64,000 bases of DNA from Myxocyprinus asiaticus (GCF_019703515.2 NC_059372.1:16520492-16584491), one strand, 5' to 3'. Shown: positions 22,541-34,406, numbered from the stretch's first letter. A program made the numbers and translations. The notes: generated from the letters alone by a model not told the origin.

Positions 22541-24789
22541 TGTTGACTGACATTGAAGGGGGAAAACTGAGCGTGTCTTGTCTGTGAACAGGTGTGTGTG
22601 TATGTGTGTGTATGTGTGTGTCTGTTCATGTGAACAAATCTGTAATCATGGTTTCAAGCTGATAGCTCGCCCCAGGGTTTGAAGCAGCTCTGGTGAACCT
22701 ACATGTTCCCAGACCCCACAAGCGTAGGATTTGAGTATTTTAAGTAGAATATATATACAGTTGATTGGCTGTAAACCAGGCCAGGGGTGGGGGATTTGAG
22801 ATGTAATGGAGTGGCACTAATCTAGCTTCAACAGTGTTGAAATGATCCTGATGTGGATGAGATGGGACAGAGATTACCATAGTGGCCGTGCTGGCTGCTC
22901 CACCCACAATGAAATTGAATTGGTTCAAAATAGTAAACTTAATTGTATTTATTTTATTAATCATGACAGCAATAATTCATCAAATGATGATAAAATGATA
23001 CACTTTCTCTTATTTAAAGAGCCAATTTAGGTACATGGGTTGCAGTGGTGGAGCGATGCTGCATAATCCCATTAAAGTATGCCGGATCATGGTAGTCTGT
23101 TGCATTTTTCACAGCCTAGCACTCAGAACTATGTGTTTGCACTATTACCTGATTCACACAATTCCTTTGGTGAATGAGGTGCTAAAACAACAAAAACAAC
23201 ACATGATGCCATTAAACCATGTTTTGAGTGGGTGCAATTAATTCTTAGTGAATTACCCTCAAATGTCTTCTGATTGGCTTTGATTTAGTCACTTCACACA
23301 ATATTTTAACTTCAGTGAGGACAGAATATTACTCAACGCTGGAAATTTATCACTCCTGCTTAGGACAGAGTGTAAGAGCCAAATTAACATGTTGTTGTGC
23401 TACTCAGAGTAAATCTCACTCTGCACAGACAACCAATCATTAGAGAAAGAATAGAGAAGGAAGGTTACTTGAAGGTGAGAGAGATGTTTTTGAAAAACTA
23501 CATATAATTTGTCCTCTGATGCACAATGTCGAGGCTCTTATGGTATAATATTTTAAGAAGCTTATAATGTGGGCATATTGTGTGTCAGTTTGTGGGTACA
23601 TGCAAGGGTTTAAGTCCCTATATTTCTTCAATCTGTTTTTTGCTGGCCTCAGGATAGGCCCTTAAGTCTTCTGTTCCAGCCAGTTTGTCGAAACAGATCA
23701 GTATTTTCTCCATCTCTCGCCTGCTTCCAAGGAAGTCCCTCTTCTCTCCCAATTAGGGAGAGGAGAGCTCTGAGTTCCTGAAAACTGCTCACTCTCATGC
23801 TTTCCCCCAGTCTGTGCACAGGAAGTGCTGGTCGCCATTCCTCCACCCCTGTGTGCACTGTGTTAAACACTTTAGCTGTGTCTGAATATCTGTACCACTG
23901 ATGAAGAACTTGCTTCTTGACCGTTTATTTTTTTTTATATGATGGCTCCTGTGATCTCATGGGAAAAATCCTTTGGTTGCACACTTTAGAATCTCCAAAG
24001 ATGCAATACATCATCCAGGTTTTGTTTGCATACTGTTTTACTGCATAATCAGGCATCCTGCTCATTTGACATACTGCTTTTTGCATATAGTATAGTAGGG
24101 CAGTATGCATATGTGGACGCTGGGATTGTGTCATCTCTCTCGCTCTCTATCTCTCTTTCTGTCTTCCATTCTTCATCCCTCTCCGCCCTGCCCTGTTGTT
24201 ATTAACAATCCTCATTCATGTGCAAATGGACTTTGAGTACTCCAACTTCCACCCAATTTTTCCCTCTGCCTCCTTGCTTGTAAGGGACATTGATAATGGC
24301 TAGACATCAAGCAAAAGCCAATTATAAGACATTTCCTTGTGTAATTGCTAGAGATGAGTTTAAGAGCACCCTCTCTGCTTTTTTATCACCAACACAAAAA
24401 AAAAATAATTAGCTAGTAAAAAAAATGTGCACCTCTTTGCACATCCACCCCCCCCCCCCCCCAAAGGGCATGGGAGGAGCTCTTGTGCGTTTTGAACGTT
24501 TCTGTGTCCATCCGTACTGTTTGTCAATTATTGTCCTATGTTAACATGCGCTAAGTCATTGTCAGTGCTTAGCAAACATCTAGAATTTGAATGCATTTGA
24601 ATGTCCATTTTTATCTTAAATTCAACAAATGGAAAGGTTTGATAAATGTTGTTGTTTATTTGCATATGTTGTTTTGCTCAATGTCCGGAATACAACTCTT
24701 TCTATTTCTAAAGTATATATATATATATGGCAGAAATAGTATGAATAGTATGGTAGTGTAACAGGAGCCAGGTGGTACATGATAGCTCT
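22541..24789. other. unassigned intronic sequence
   Basis: It holds a GTGTGTAT microsatellite at about 22590-22622 and a 16-base poly-C run near 24447-24462. No ORF with family resemblance was seen. Confidence 0.45.
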
Positions 24790-24965
24790 GTGGTATGTGT
24801 AAACCTCACTCCCCTGGCCTCAAAGATGTAGCCTTTAGCCTCCTCGTTAGCGTGCCTGCCTCCCATGCCGGAGATGCCGGTTCGAATCCCACTCAAAGCA
24901 GGTTGATCAGGACTGGTAACAGTGGTGCCATGACCCTGATGGGAGTGAGGTTTAGGGGGATGAGT
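24790..24965 (+). repeat. tRNA-like repeat unit 1
   Basis: TTAGCGTGCCTGCCTCCCAT followed by GCCGGTTCGAATCCCACTC looks like A-box and B-box parts of a tRNA-derived repeat. The unit begins TGTAAACCTCACTCCCCTGG and recurs at 26345-26500. It is not a functional tRNA gene: no acceptor stem closes and the flanks are repeat sequence. Confidence 0.65.
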
Positions 24966-25000
24966 GTAACGGTAGCCAGCTGGTAGGTAGCTGTGCAGTG

Positions 25001-26340
25001 CAGGGCTCAACTTTAATGCTTGTCTGCTTGTCCGGGACAAGAAGATTTTTGAAGGGGCAAGTGAAAGAGAATTTTACTTGCCCAACCGGACAAGCAGACT
25101 GATTAAAACGTCAATAACCAGCTATATTTGTGATAGCCTAGGCCTGTGTCACCTATTAGAAAGTTCATATTCTTATTCTGCTGTTGAAAATAATCCAGAG
25201 TGCATAATTTTATAATTCGCTAACGATCTAGTAACAGCTGCGCCCTGTTTGATTGACAGGCGGCGTATGTGTGTGTGCTGAACATGCTCACGCTAATGTG
25301 CACCTGAACGGTCAAATACATTTAAAAATTCTGCCAAAATGCCTGTCTTGGTGAAGTATTCATGTAAACACAGAGAGTGATGTCTAAAGTGAATGTAAAC
25401 AGTGGAGAAAAAAGCAGATTTGTATTAAAATGTCGGACTTCTAAGTATAAATGTAAGCTAATAGACCTGTTGCTGTCTAGTGTGTCATTATAATAATCAA
25501 ACAACCATAACAAGAAAACGAGAAAACACTCACTGCTCTTGACTGGGTAACCTTAGTAGCTTTAAAAAGTATTAATGTATAATAATCATACAGTAAAGAC
25601 CAGTAATAGTTTTGTGTTGCACTTCATTCTGAATGTTTACTTGAATACTTGATAGCCTACTGCTGTTAAAAACTTTTAAAGCTGTTAAAAAAAGCACTGA
25701 ATTGTCTTAATTTGTATTTTTTGTTCTATTATTTTTAATCTTTTTTATTGTTATTTTATTACTGTTTGTTAACTAGTCTTGAATAATTACTTAAGAACTT
25801 GAAACCATTCTTCCATAATTAACATTATAATTAACAGTGTTATTATTTGTTGTGGTTTTGAAGATGGTATTGAGAATCGTCAAATTTCACTACCGACTAC
25901 TGACATTTTGGTATAGTGATAATGTATAGCCTTTATTGTACATGGTAGATCTTGCTGCAATAACATGATGAAAAAGTAGATCTCATTCCATAGAACTATG
26001 AGCATCCCTGCTGAAAATGATGGCGATGGAGGCTTTTCTTTATTTGACTACCATACGTAAAATAAAATATTTATCAAATTACAATAGCCACCTCCCCTAC
26101 CCAGTGCAGTTTACATTTCTGTCGCAGAGAATTGAGTTGATTGCATAGGTACAATTTTAGGTTGGGCATCGGTCACAATTTTAGAAAAATATACAACATA
26201 AACTTTGACATGTTATTTGAGCATGTAACATAAATGTCCTTTTCTCTCTGCGGACAAGTAACTTTTTTACTTGGACAAGTGAATGAACAATTTACTTGTC
26301 CGGAGGACAAGCACATGACATTGATTAATGTCGAGCCCTG
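25001..26340. mobile_element. hAT-like non-autonomous element, 1.34 kb
   Basis: The ends are CAGGGCTC and GAGCCCTG. The arms continue imperfectly: left CTTGTCCGGGACAAG and TTTTACTTGCCC, right TTTACTTGTCCGGAGGACAA. CAGGG-type ends fit hAT elements. No transposase was seen, and no clean 8-bp target duplication could be defined because the flanks themselves are repeat sequence. It separates the two tRNA-like repeat units, so it appears to have inserted between or into them. Confidence 0.7.
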
Positions 26341-26344
26341 CACT

Positions 26345-26500
26345 GTGTAAACCTCACTCTCCTGGCCTCAAGAGGTGCGCTAGCGACTGACATGAGGGGC
26401 TGTAGCCTTAAGCCTCCGCGTTAGCGTGCCCACCTCCCATGCCGGAGACCCCAGTCTGAATCCCACTCGGAGTGGGTCGAGTAGGACCGGTTACAGTAGT
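26345..26500 (+). repeat. tRNA-like repeat unit 2
   Basis: It matches unit 1 (24790-24965): TGTAAACCTCACTCTCCTGG, then GCGTTAGCGTGCCCACCTCC and CAGTCTGAATCCCACTC. The B-box is mutated relative to unit 1. The two units are probably tandem or neighbouring copies split by the hAT-like insertion. Confidence 0.6.
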
Positions 26501-28603
26501 AATCCATTCTGAACTAAGTCAGAGAGATGTCCAATAACAGTAGTGCTTTAACTGACAGCTACACTTTCTGATGCCAGTGGTCAAGGTATAGTGGACGTCA
26601 AGGTTCAGGGGTAATTAAAGAGTTTACGGTATGGTTAAGTGATTTTGCAGCAACATGTCATTTGCTACTCCTTACCAGTGGAAGCTTGGAACAGCTATAA
26701 GGCGACAGGCTACAGGAACTGACTCAGCCTCTGGGCAGGCCCGACTGCATAGACAAGGGAGACAGAGGTCAAAGGGCCATGGAGAGTGTAAAAGCTAAGC
26801 AGTAGGCCATGCATGGAGGCATAGCCTGGGGCTGTGGACACACACATATACACAAACACACATACAGAATAAATATGGGAGGCGCAGGTCAAAGCTTGTG
26901 AAGAGACAGAAGGAATATTATATTTGTATTACCAAGAGATCAGGCTCTAGAGAGAACCACAACAAACGCAGCATTCTCCACTGAAAGAAAATACTTGCTG
27001 CGTGAGTAAAAAATAGTACAAAAACAATGGAATAAACTGTTATTTTTCTATGTTGTGTTCTGCTGTTATAAAAGATGTTACTCAGAATTATTAAAGATAG
27101 CTGAGGTTTAGCGATGTGTCTTTAAATAATCAGAGAGGACACAGGAGAGAAAAGACTGAAGGTTTGTGATTGATGTGTTCAGTTCCTTTAATGTACATTC
27201 CCTTTCAGACAGGAAGTGCAACAATGGTTAAAATCAATAGGACCGCTTGCATGCCGGCACTAGAACAACACTACAGCTAATTCAGACCAGACCTGTCAAA
27301 GTTCAGAAAATCTTCCACAACTCAAGTGCACCGCACTTTAATTTACACTGGTGACCACCTCCCTTTCCATTTCTATTAAAAGGAGAGTTCTGCATTAAGT
27401 GTTAATGAAAGCTGGGGTCGCCTTGTGATTTAGGTGAGCTCTGCTGAAGCCCCGCAGCGCTGACTCTGTGAAAAGATCTGGGATTCACTGCTTATTTCAA
27501 CCACACACACACAAAATCACATGCACGCTTTCTTTTATGAGAAACTCTCTTTAGTCTAGACAAGAGAAAAAAAGATTATTAGAACTGAACTTCAGAGGCT
27601 TACATAATGGAAGCTTCCAGTGTAGACAGCCTCATTGATTATAAAGGGATCTATTTGCTTTTGACGCGATGCTCATGTCATCATTGTGTGTTCATAAGCT
27701 GATGTGAGATGAAATTACTGGATGATTGATAGACAAACTTGGCTCCAGGATCTAGTTCATTAATGCTTGAAGGCAAACTCAAGCACCTGTCCTCCAGTCA
27801 GCTTCAGGCATAGTGCTGGCTGGCCTCAGGTTTTTGTCATATGTCTCTGGAAGGCATCTAGCAATACTTTTCTCTCATTACTGCCATCGCACGTTACACA
27901 CCTTAGTCCTTGAATGAAAATAGGACAAAGTTACACAAAATCAGCACTCACTCTAAAAAGGAAAGGCGTGCATAAATAGTCATTCCAATGATATATATTA
28001 GCTTTTATATACAGTATATTGGCACTTTGGCCACTTTTAAATAGAAGTACAGTAAAGGAAACAATATTAAGTAAATTGGGGGATAGTGTTAGGAAATCAC
28101 TCAACATCACCCACATGAGCAACATTTCTTAAAACTTCCCACAGGCTGCCCACTGTGCATTTGCTGACCATCTGATGCATATTTCACTAAAAGAAAATTA
28201 CAAGAGCTGGCTGAAAAAACAAAACAAAAAACATGTTCCAATCTGATTGGCTTGGCATTGTATTATCACATCCGTCTGAAATAAAGTAATCTCATGAAAT
28301 CTTATTTACATGATGCTGATGTAACCTAATGTAGTCTTGTAGAATTATTTAATTTAGTGGCAGCGAACACAATAAGCTCTATTCTTTACAATCATCAGTA
28401 TTCAGTGGGGAAACTAGGTTTGTACATGAGGAGGAGATGGAGAACGACAAGCCTTTGAATGTTTGTATTGTTTTGGACACTTGGTTTTGATCGATTACTC
28501 GGCTTTAGAGTCATAAATAAGTCATTATATACAACCACTGAATAGCGATATCTCTTTATTTAAGCATCAGCCAAAACTGCTTCATAATTTATAAGAATAA
28601 TAC
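26501..28603. other. unassigned intronic sequence
   Basis: Unique-looking intron. No exon, repeat family or strong structure was recognised. Confidence 0.45.
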
Positions 28604-28635
28604 TTAAAAAATTAAAAATAATAATAATAATTCAC

Positions 28636-28759
28636 CATCTGCACTTTCAGCCAAAGCAACTGCATCATATGGATTTTCCTTTGTTAATTTATCCTTATAA
28701 AATGTAAGTTGTGGGTCATGAGCACTTCGTTTCACCACAATCAATCTTGTGTCATCCAT
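28636..28759 (-). pseudogene. MADF-like domain fragment, probable transposon-derived first exon
   Basis: On the minus strand an ATG at 28759 opens MDDTRLIVVKRSAHDP, followed by a segment reading YKDKLTKEN and AVALAES. The LI..V start, the YKDK..KEN core and the V/IA-type helix recall the N-terminal half of a MADF (Myb/SANT-like) domain, as found in DNA-binding partners of PIF/Harbinger elements and in host genes. The usual aromatic residue after KEN is missing. After GCAGATG a GT could serve as a splice donor (28635-28634), and the frame beyond runs into a Leu repeat, so this may be a first exon. No downstream exon was found. Identity is tentative. Confidence 0.4.
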
Positions 28760-29331
28760 CGTCAATATAAGACTGAGGTAATTTCTGAATTTACCAACCA
28801 CACTTGACAACTGTCAAATCACATTCATTTTGTCAATCAACAGTGCACTGTCACTTTAATTGAGCATGAGCAGTGCTGCAAAAATAGCCAAAGCACCCCC
28901 AACACCACAGCTCATGCGACTCTCTGATGCGTTTCCGATGTAAATGCTCTTACCTGTTAACATGGACAACATTACACTCTGCTCTCGCCTTGCTCGCACT
29001 TGCGATGTGAAACTGCCCTAATGTAGCAGTCATGAGTTATGACAGAAATCAGTATGAATCATTTGATGAATCATTGAATCAATGAATCATTTCTCTTTGA
29101 GCAGCTGAATTATGTATTTGGCTATTAAACACTGCACTCACATTACAATACTACACATTGTTTAATAAAACAAAATGATGCTTAATCTGTATCACTGCCC
29201 CATTTTTAGCAGAATGGAAAATAAGCAGCATCTCTGCAGTGTGGGAACAGGACTCTAATAGTGATGTGATAACATGTTCAGAGCTGGCGTTGCTAATTTA
29301 TCAGCTTTTGTATATTGATTATTATCTCTGA
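28760..29331. other. unassigned intronic sequence
   Basis: Nothing was recognised apart from a short imperfect ATGAATCATT-type direct repeat near 29055-29092. Confidence 0.45.
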
Positions 29332-29450
29332 TTAAAGGGATAATAGTAATTTTGTCTTCCACAGAAGAAAGAAAATCATACCGTTTGGAACAGCATAAGG
29401 TGACAAGACAATGACAAGAATTTTAATTTGTGGGTGAACTATCGTTTTAA
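29332..29450. mobile_element. TTAA foldback element, internally deleted copy
   Basis: It starts TTAA then AGGGATAAT and ends GGGTGAACTATCGTT then TTAA, at 119 bp. One arm is largely deleted. It belongs to the family of 755-1107. Confidence 0.75.
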
Positions 29451-29679
29451 TGTAAATTTTCGGAGCTTAGCTCAGTATTGTCTCAGCTCATATTACAGTG
29501 TTTCCCACAGGATTTTGTGAGACTATAGGAGGTGGACCTCCGACCCTCTAGGGAGGTCCGGGGGCATGCTCCCCCGTAAGAATATTTTGTACATTTTAAA
29601 GTTAAATACTTCCATCTGGTGCACTTTGAGAGCAAAATTAAGAGGCTAGTGTTGTGCCCTTGTAAACAGTTTTGTGCTC

Positions 29680-29740
29680 TTAAAGCTGCAGTAGGTAACT
29701 TTGAAATAAATCGAATTGTGAGAAACAGTGCCGCCAATTC
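29680..29740. repeat. TTAAAGCTGCAGTAGGTAAC repeat end
   Basis: This motif is the start of a dispersed cyprinid TTAA-type repeat as I recognise it. Only about 60 bp remain before the retroelement fragment. Confidence 0.5.
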
Positions 29741-29762
29741 TTCCCCATATACATGATGCTCT

Positions 29763-29903
29763 TCACCCCCAGCCAGGGTTTAATTGACAGCTGTTCACAA
29801 ACAGAGCCAAGGCAGTGCCCAGACACGTAAGACAGCGAACGTGGCCATCAGAAGCGGAGAGATAACGACCGCAACCAGGAATAACACACAAACGCAAAGG
29901 CAT
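29763..29903 (-). CDS. 46-codon N-terminal gag-like ORF
   Basis: The minus-strand ORF begins MPLRLCVIPGCGRYLSASDG, continues with HVRCLTCLGTALAL and stops at TGA after 46 residues. The pattern C-x4-C-G-x7-D-x-H-x2-C-x2-C-L-G is a likely zinc-binding module. It resembles the conserved cysteine/histidine segment of gag-like proteins in fish DIRS and Gypsy-type elements. It sits downstream of a TATA box and leader in the same orientation. The protein is cut short where the retroelement sequence ends, so it is a fragment rather than a working gene. It may be transcribed only if the promoter is still active. Confidence 0.55.
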   Translation of the reverse strand: MPLRLCVIPGCGRYLSASDGHVRCLTCLGTALALFVNSCQLNPGWG

Positions 29904-30167
29904 CTTTAAAAAGATGTTCCGTGTGTGTGCCGCTCTTTTTGTGAATGAAAATATAATCTTTTAGAATATACTCTCTTATTTTCGCTCTGCCAAAGCGCCC
30001 AGGGGCGTTCTCTGCACTCCACGGGTGCAGAGTGGGAGAAGCCGCTGAAATGCGCCGTAAATCCAGCAGTATTGAGGTGCGTCTTTGGAGGGAATTGAAT
30101 TCAGTGCACTGAATACAACTGCTCGGCTCCAAAGAGAAAATCTGAATGAGTCGTTGCATACCAGCTC

Positions 30168-30175
30168 CTTTTATA
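30168..30175 (-). promoter_or_regulatory. TATA box of the retroelement fragment
   Basis: TATAAAAG lies within GGGTATAAAAGGAGC on the minus strand. A TCATTC initiator-like sequence follows about 25 nt downstream, and the short gag-like ORF starts about 265 nt downstream. Confidence 0.6.
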
Positions 30176-30339
30176 CCCGTATGTCCGGGGGAGTGGACTG
30201 TAAATTCCACTCGCCAATTCTCATTGGCCTTTTTTCAAAAAAGCAGAGGTGTTTGGGGCTCCCAAGAGTGATCCCTAGTGTCACTACATCGACACAACGT
30301 CGAGTGAGTGACAGATAGGGAACAATTTTACCTGGTCGC

Positions 30340-30911
30340 AAAAAGTAGTCCGTTAATTTACCTGATGAACTTTCACCTTTTGCTGACCCTTTATGCTTCG
30401 CAGAGCTAATGTGTGCTTCTAAATCACTTGCACCTTTATTAGCAACTGACACATAAGTGCCAGCTTTACATGTCATATATTCTGCTTCCGAGTCCACGGA
30501 TCTCGACCTGGACGAAAGCATGGGAATTTTTTGTGCAAATCTTGCACTTTCCTTTGGGCAATGTTTCCACTCAGCTGTCATTTGCTGCTACTGTCAAGCT
30601 GTTTGATGCCGAACACTACAGCGTTTTGCGCATTCGTGGAGAGATTGACAGGCAGGAATTTGGCCAATAGTTGCTGCAAGCCTCTTATAATTGACCAACT
30701 GGTGTGTGAGAAGGCGGGACTTACAAAGAGGGGTTAAAGCAATGCAAATATGCACGCACACACAATGAAGTATTAGACCAGATGCACATCATAATGCAAC
30801 TAAAGCCGAATCCCAGACATTTTCGCAAATTTAGAAATCCTGGCCGGATGCTTTTTTAAGGTCCGAAAAAGAGGACATGTCTGGGAAAAAGAGGACGTAT
30901 GGTCACCCTAA
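30340..30911 (-). pseudogene. hAT-like transposase N-terminal fragment with BED-type finger
   Basis: On the minus strand the element end TTAGGGTGACCATACG (30896-30911) leads to an ATG at 30581. The ORF contains VSVANKGASDLEAHISSAKH and GESSSGKLTDYF, the pattern of BED-like zinc fingers at the start of fish hAT-type transposases. The first zinc Cys seems to be replaced by Tyr (EYMTCK), and the segment between CPKESARF and RSRSVDS looks frameshifted compared with what I recall of the family. The reading frame then runs into the DIRS-like fragment at about 30330, so the catalytic RNase-H and dimerisation parts are lost. Confidence 0.6.
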
Positions 30912-31347
30912 TCATGATTCTAACTTTGGCAGTAATATTATCTGTTTACTCTTGTACACTGATGATGATAAATTGTGTGTGGAGTAGTGTATAAATGCAG
31001 TGGATACATTTAATGTTAGTTAACGTTACTTGCCTCAAAGATTTGTCGTCCTCCTCAACCAAATAACGTTAGACGGATCCAGAAATACTCCAGTGCATAT
31101 ATCTGCGAGTGTGAGCGCGTGAGTTTACAACAGTGGGTGAGGAGCTGACTGAACTGACTGGAGCTGACTGGTGCACGAGAGATAGCGCAAAACACAACCT
31201 TTTATTTTATGTTATTATGAGACTGAGAAGTGCAAAAATATTTTAGATGAGAAGTGTAAAAATGTTTTCGGTTCATTATGAGACCGTGGCGGGGCAAATT
31301 AGACTGTGGCGGGCCGCCAGAGTCTAGTCAATTAATGGGAAACACTG

Positions 31348-34300
31348 TATTAGTTAGTCTGTATTTGTGTTTGAATTTCATCAGGCTCTTTAGTGGCTTA
31401 TTTTGGATGCTGAAGACAGAACGAGAGAGATTGTTTAGAATGCAATAGTGAGTATTCCTGTTGATCTTGCTGAAGCTTCCTCAGTATATTTAAACTATCA
31501 AACAATATGTGGCTATCTTCTGAGGACCTGCACTGACACTGGAGTCTACCACCCATGTGGTCTCATGCTATGCACCTCTCTCTATTTCTCTTTCTGTCCT
31601 TTTATCCCTTTATCTCACTCTTTTTCTATTTCTCACTGTTCTGATGCTCCTTCCCACCCTTTGTCCCAGCATCCACTCTAGCACAGCTCCCAGTAGATCC
31701 AGCATTACAAAAGACACAGCTTTGATTAAAACCTACAGTACAGCAACACTGCCAGCTCAAAGGATGAGCCTGAGCAATGACAAAATACGTGCACACCGAC
31801 CCAGGCATACCAACAGCAAATTACATTTTCACAGACACCACACACACACACACGCACGCACGCACGCACGCACGCACGCACACACACTCCATAGCAACAC
31901 TTAAATTAGAATGACCCTCTCAGTTGGGTCTATTTCTGTGTTTGTGTGTGTTTGTGAGGCTGTGTGTGTGCCCTTTGGTGTTGTCAACTCATCAAACATA
32001 AATTAAATGCCACTGTGCTCAGGGTGTCTGGTAAACGTGTCTGAGAGGGCATCTGACTGAGCTTGTGCCTAATGCTTTGTGGCACCCATGGGCTGTTGCC
32101 TGTTTTCAAGAGTGAGACAGACAGGAATGGAATAACAGAAACATACTCTGTGCTAGTACGTAGACTTGAGTGCTTCGATAACGCATTGCAAGCTGGAAGG
32201 ATTATTATTCTGGTAGCTAGCTCTAAATACATGTTAACTATCTTGCTCAGCAAGATTCTTTTCAAACTGATACTTCACCATGACTGTAGTTGACCTGAGA
32301 GAGAAACCTGACCTTAGAAGAAGGGGATTAATTTACATTAATGTTTGTAATAGCATCTATTTCTATTGCTTTCCCGCAGTCATGGAAAGCAAGGAAATTA
32401 CCAGGCCTAGAAATTTAATTAATAGAAATTAATAAAATCTTTAAAAAATCACTTAAATTTCTACAGCCAATAATTAATCCCAGTTAAGCTCAACTCTTAA
32501 GTATTTAATTGGTTAGAAATTGCTCTTTGGGAGTGAAATTTACATACGACATAGTTCTAAATGAGCTACAAAATCAAGCCGGCGTTGCTAGAAGCTATTG
32601 CGTTCACATACTTGCGTACAGTAAGTTTTCGGGCTAAAATAAAACAGAGACAACTAGAGAGATAAAGAAGCAAGGAGTTTGAGTCTGAAGGCCACATATA
32701 TGGCAGCTTAGCCTATTAGCGGACACCTCTGTAACTTTCTCCAGGTAGAGTGATTAAAGTCTAGCCCGACTGACATCAACACCCCCCATCCATCTGCATG
32801 CACTGAGAGGACACAATGCCCCACAAAAGAACTGCCAAGCCTGGGGCCTGACCAAGAGCAATCTTGTCACCCACTGGCCCCCTGGGCAAGAGCCACTCAC
32901 ACCCTGGAGGAAGATGCAAAGTGAGAAAAGGAGAAAGAAAACGAGGACAGGGAGCAAGACAGACAATCAACTGGAGGAGAAAGAGAGTGGATGAAAAATT
33001 GAAAGGGGGCAGAGAGTGAAGATGATGGAGGGATAGAACAGTGGAAAATGGAAACATGTCAATAAGAAGAAAGCAGAGTGAGTCAAATGGAGATGGGCTG
33101 AGTTATGATGGATGTGGTTTAAAGAAGGGAGGGGACATCATACATAGAGGAAAGCAGAAGGTAGAGTGACAGAGAGGCAGAGACAGCAGAAAAATGTAGA
33201 ACGTCACTCTGGATTGAGATGGAGACTGACAAACTAGAGAAAGTCACATGGTTTTGGGCCTTTTTAGAGAAAAAAAAACATAATGTCCAGAAATGAGCTC
33301 TGGATCATTGCAAAGATCATGGGTGGCATCTAAAACATAAAGCTGGATAAGATGCCACTTTACTTTGGCTTGATGGCCACACAGTGTGGAACAGAGTACC
33401 ATCAGTACAAATTACATCTTCATCCACAGTCTCTGTTGCCCAGAGGTCAAACTTTTGCCTGCACAGTGGCCACAGGAAATGCCTCAGCATGCCAGTTGTC
33501 GATGTGACAATGGGCAGGGAGCAGAGAGGTTAAGGTGAAGAGATTCGAGCACAATTAAAAGAGCATGACCAAGTGTAAACACTAATGCTGGCATTGTAAT
33601 GGGAGGCTACAGCAGAGGCTTACTGAATGAGGGGATGGTTGAATAATTAAGCTGGAAAGAAAAGTTGATGTCAAACAGGTGTTCAAGGAGAAAGTGTCAG
33701 CCAAGCGGGCCAAAATGGGAGAAGTGCTGCCACTGCAGTGTAATAATAAAGACTTAATTCAATTTGTGCTTTTGCACCGGTGCACAGCACACTGGCTGCA
33801 TGTCAGCTCCAAACAGCCCCTGTACTGTTCTCCAAATATGGAAGCACACACACATACACAATAGCATATTTAAATAATCATACTTGTCCAGAAACCATTA
33901 GTATCTCTCAATCTCCAGCTTCTCTTGGTTTTATACACCTCCATCTATGCTACCTCACATTACCTTTCTCCCATCATTGCATAGTGGTGGAGATCTCCAT
34001 GTGAAAAAACAAAATTAGATCTTTTTAATCTCAACTGTTTCTCCTGGAGAGCAATTAAATAGAGAGCAAATGGAGACTTTTGATGAAGTCTCCTGCTTCT
34101 TAAATTTTTCTCCTGAGAGAAAAAAAAAAAAAAAAAACAGGAATCTCATATGTGTCTGCTCTAGAATTTCAGATGAGATCTTTCAGAAGTCTGCCATCAA
34201 AAATATTAATATTAGTTTGCAATATTAACTCAAACATTTCTCATCAAATTCTTCCAAGACCAGATTTCTAGGTTATCTTATCCATGTTAATTTTATAGCT

Positions 34301-34406
34301 GTATATGTACTCCTACTGTATGTGCCTTTGTGTCTGTTTACTTATTTTTCCAAAGATATTTTAGGAGAAACGTCTTCGACAAAGTTTATTCTATTTTTTT
34401 TCTATG
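31348..34406. other. unassigned intronic sequence
   Basis: It contains a (CA)n/(ACGC)n microsatellite at 31839-31888, a strongly purine-rich + strand at 32900-33260, and a GA-rich run near 33172-33195. No coding sequence was recognised. Confidence 0.45.
31839..31888 (+). repeat. (CA)n-(ACGC)n microsatellite
   Basis: CA repeats pass into seven or more CGCA tetranucleotide units and back to CA. Confidence 0.9.

Larger units (their letters stand above)
29741..30330 (-). mobile_element. 5' fragment of a DIRS/Gypsy-like retroelement
   Basis: On the minus strand the fragment begins near 30330 with TCCCTATCTGTCACTCACTC and CGACGTTGTGTCG, has a TATA box at 30168-30175 and a leader, and opens a short ORF at 29903. 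The layout (terminal sequence, promoter, leader, start of a cysteine-rich gag-like protein) fits the 5' part of a retroelement. I recognise the terminal sequence as common in cyprinid genomes, but the clade (DIRS versus Gypsy) is uncertain. Everything downstream of the first ORF is missing. Confidence 0.6.
29496..31347. mobile_element. hAT-like composite element, 1.85 kb
   Basis: The left end CAGTGTTTCCCA and the inverted right end (GGGAAACACTG) are hAT-type. Both subterminal regions carry related sequence, for example GTGAGACTATAGGAGGTGG on the left and GGCGGGCCGCCAGAGTC on the right. TATTA occurs directly outside both ends, but no 8-bp duplication is intact. Inside lie a TTAA-type repeat start (29680), a DIRS/Gypsy-like 5' fragment and a second hAT-like 5' fragment, all on the minus strand, so this is a nest of at least three insertions. 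Confidence 0.65.

Noticed and set aside
24840..24900. Possible tRNA gene
   Set aside because: A-box and B-box words are present, but no cloverleaf closes, and the unit recurs as a repeat at 26400.
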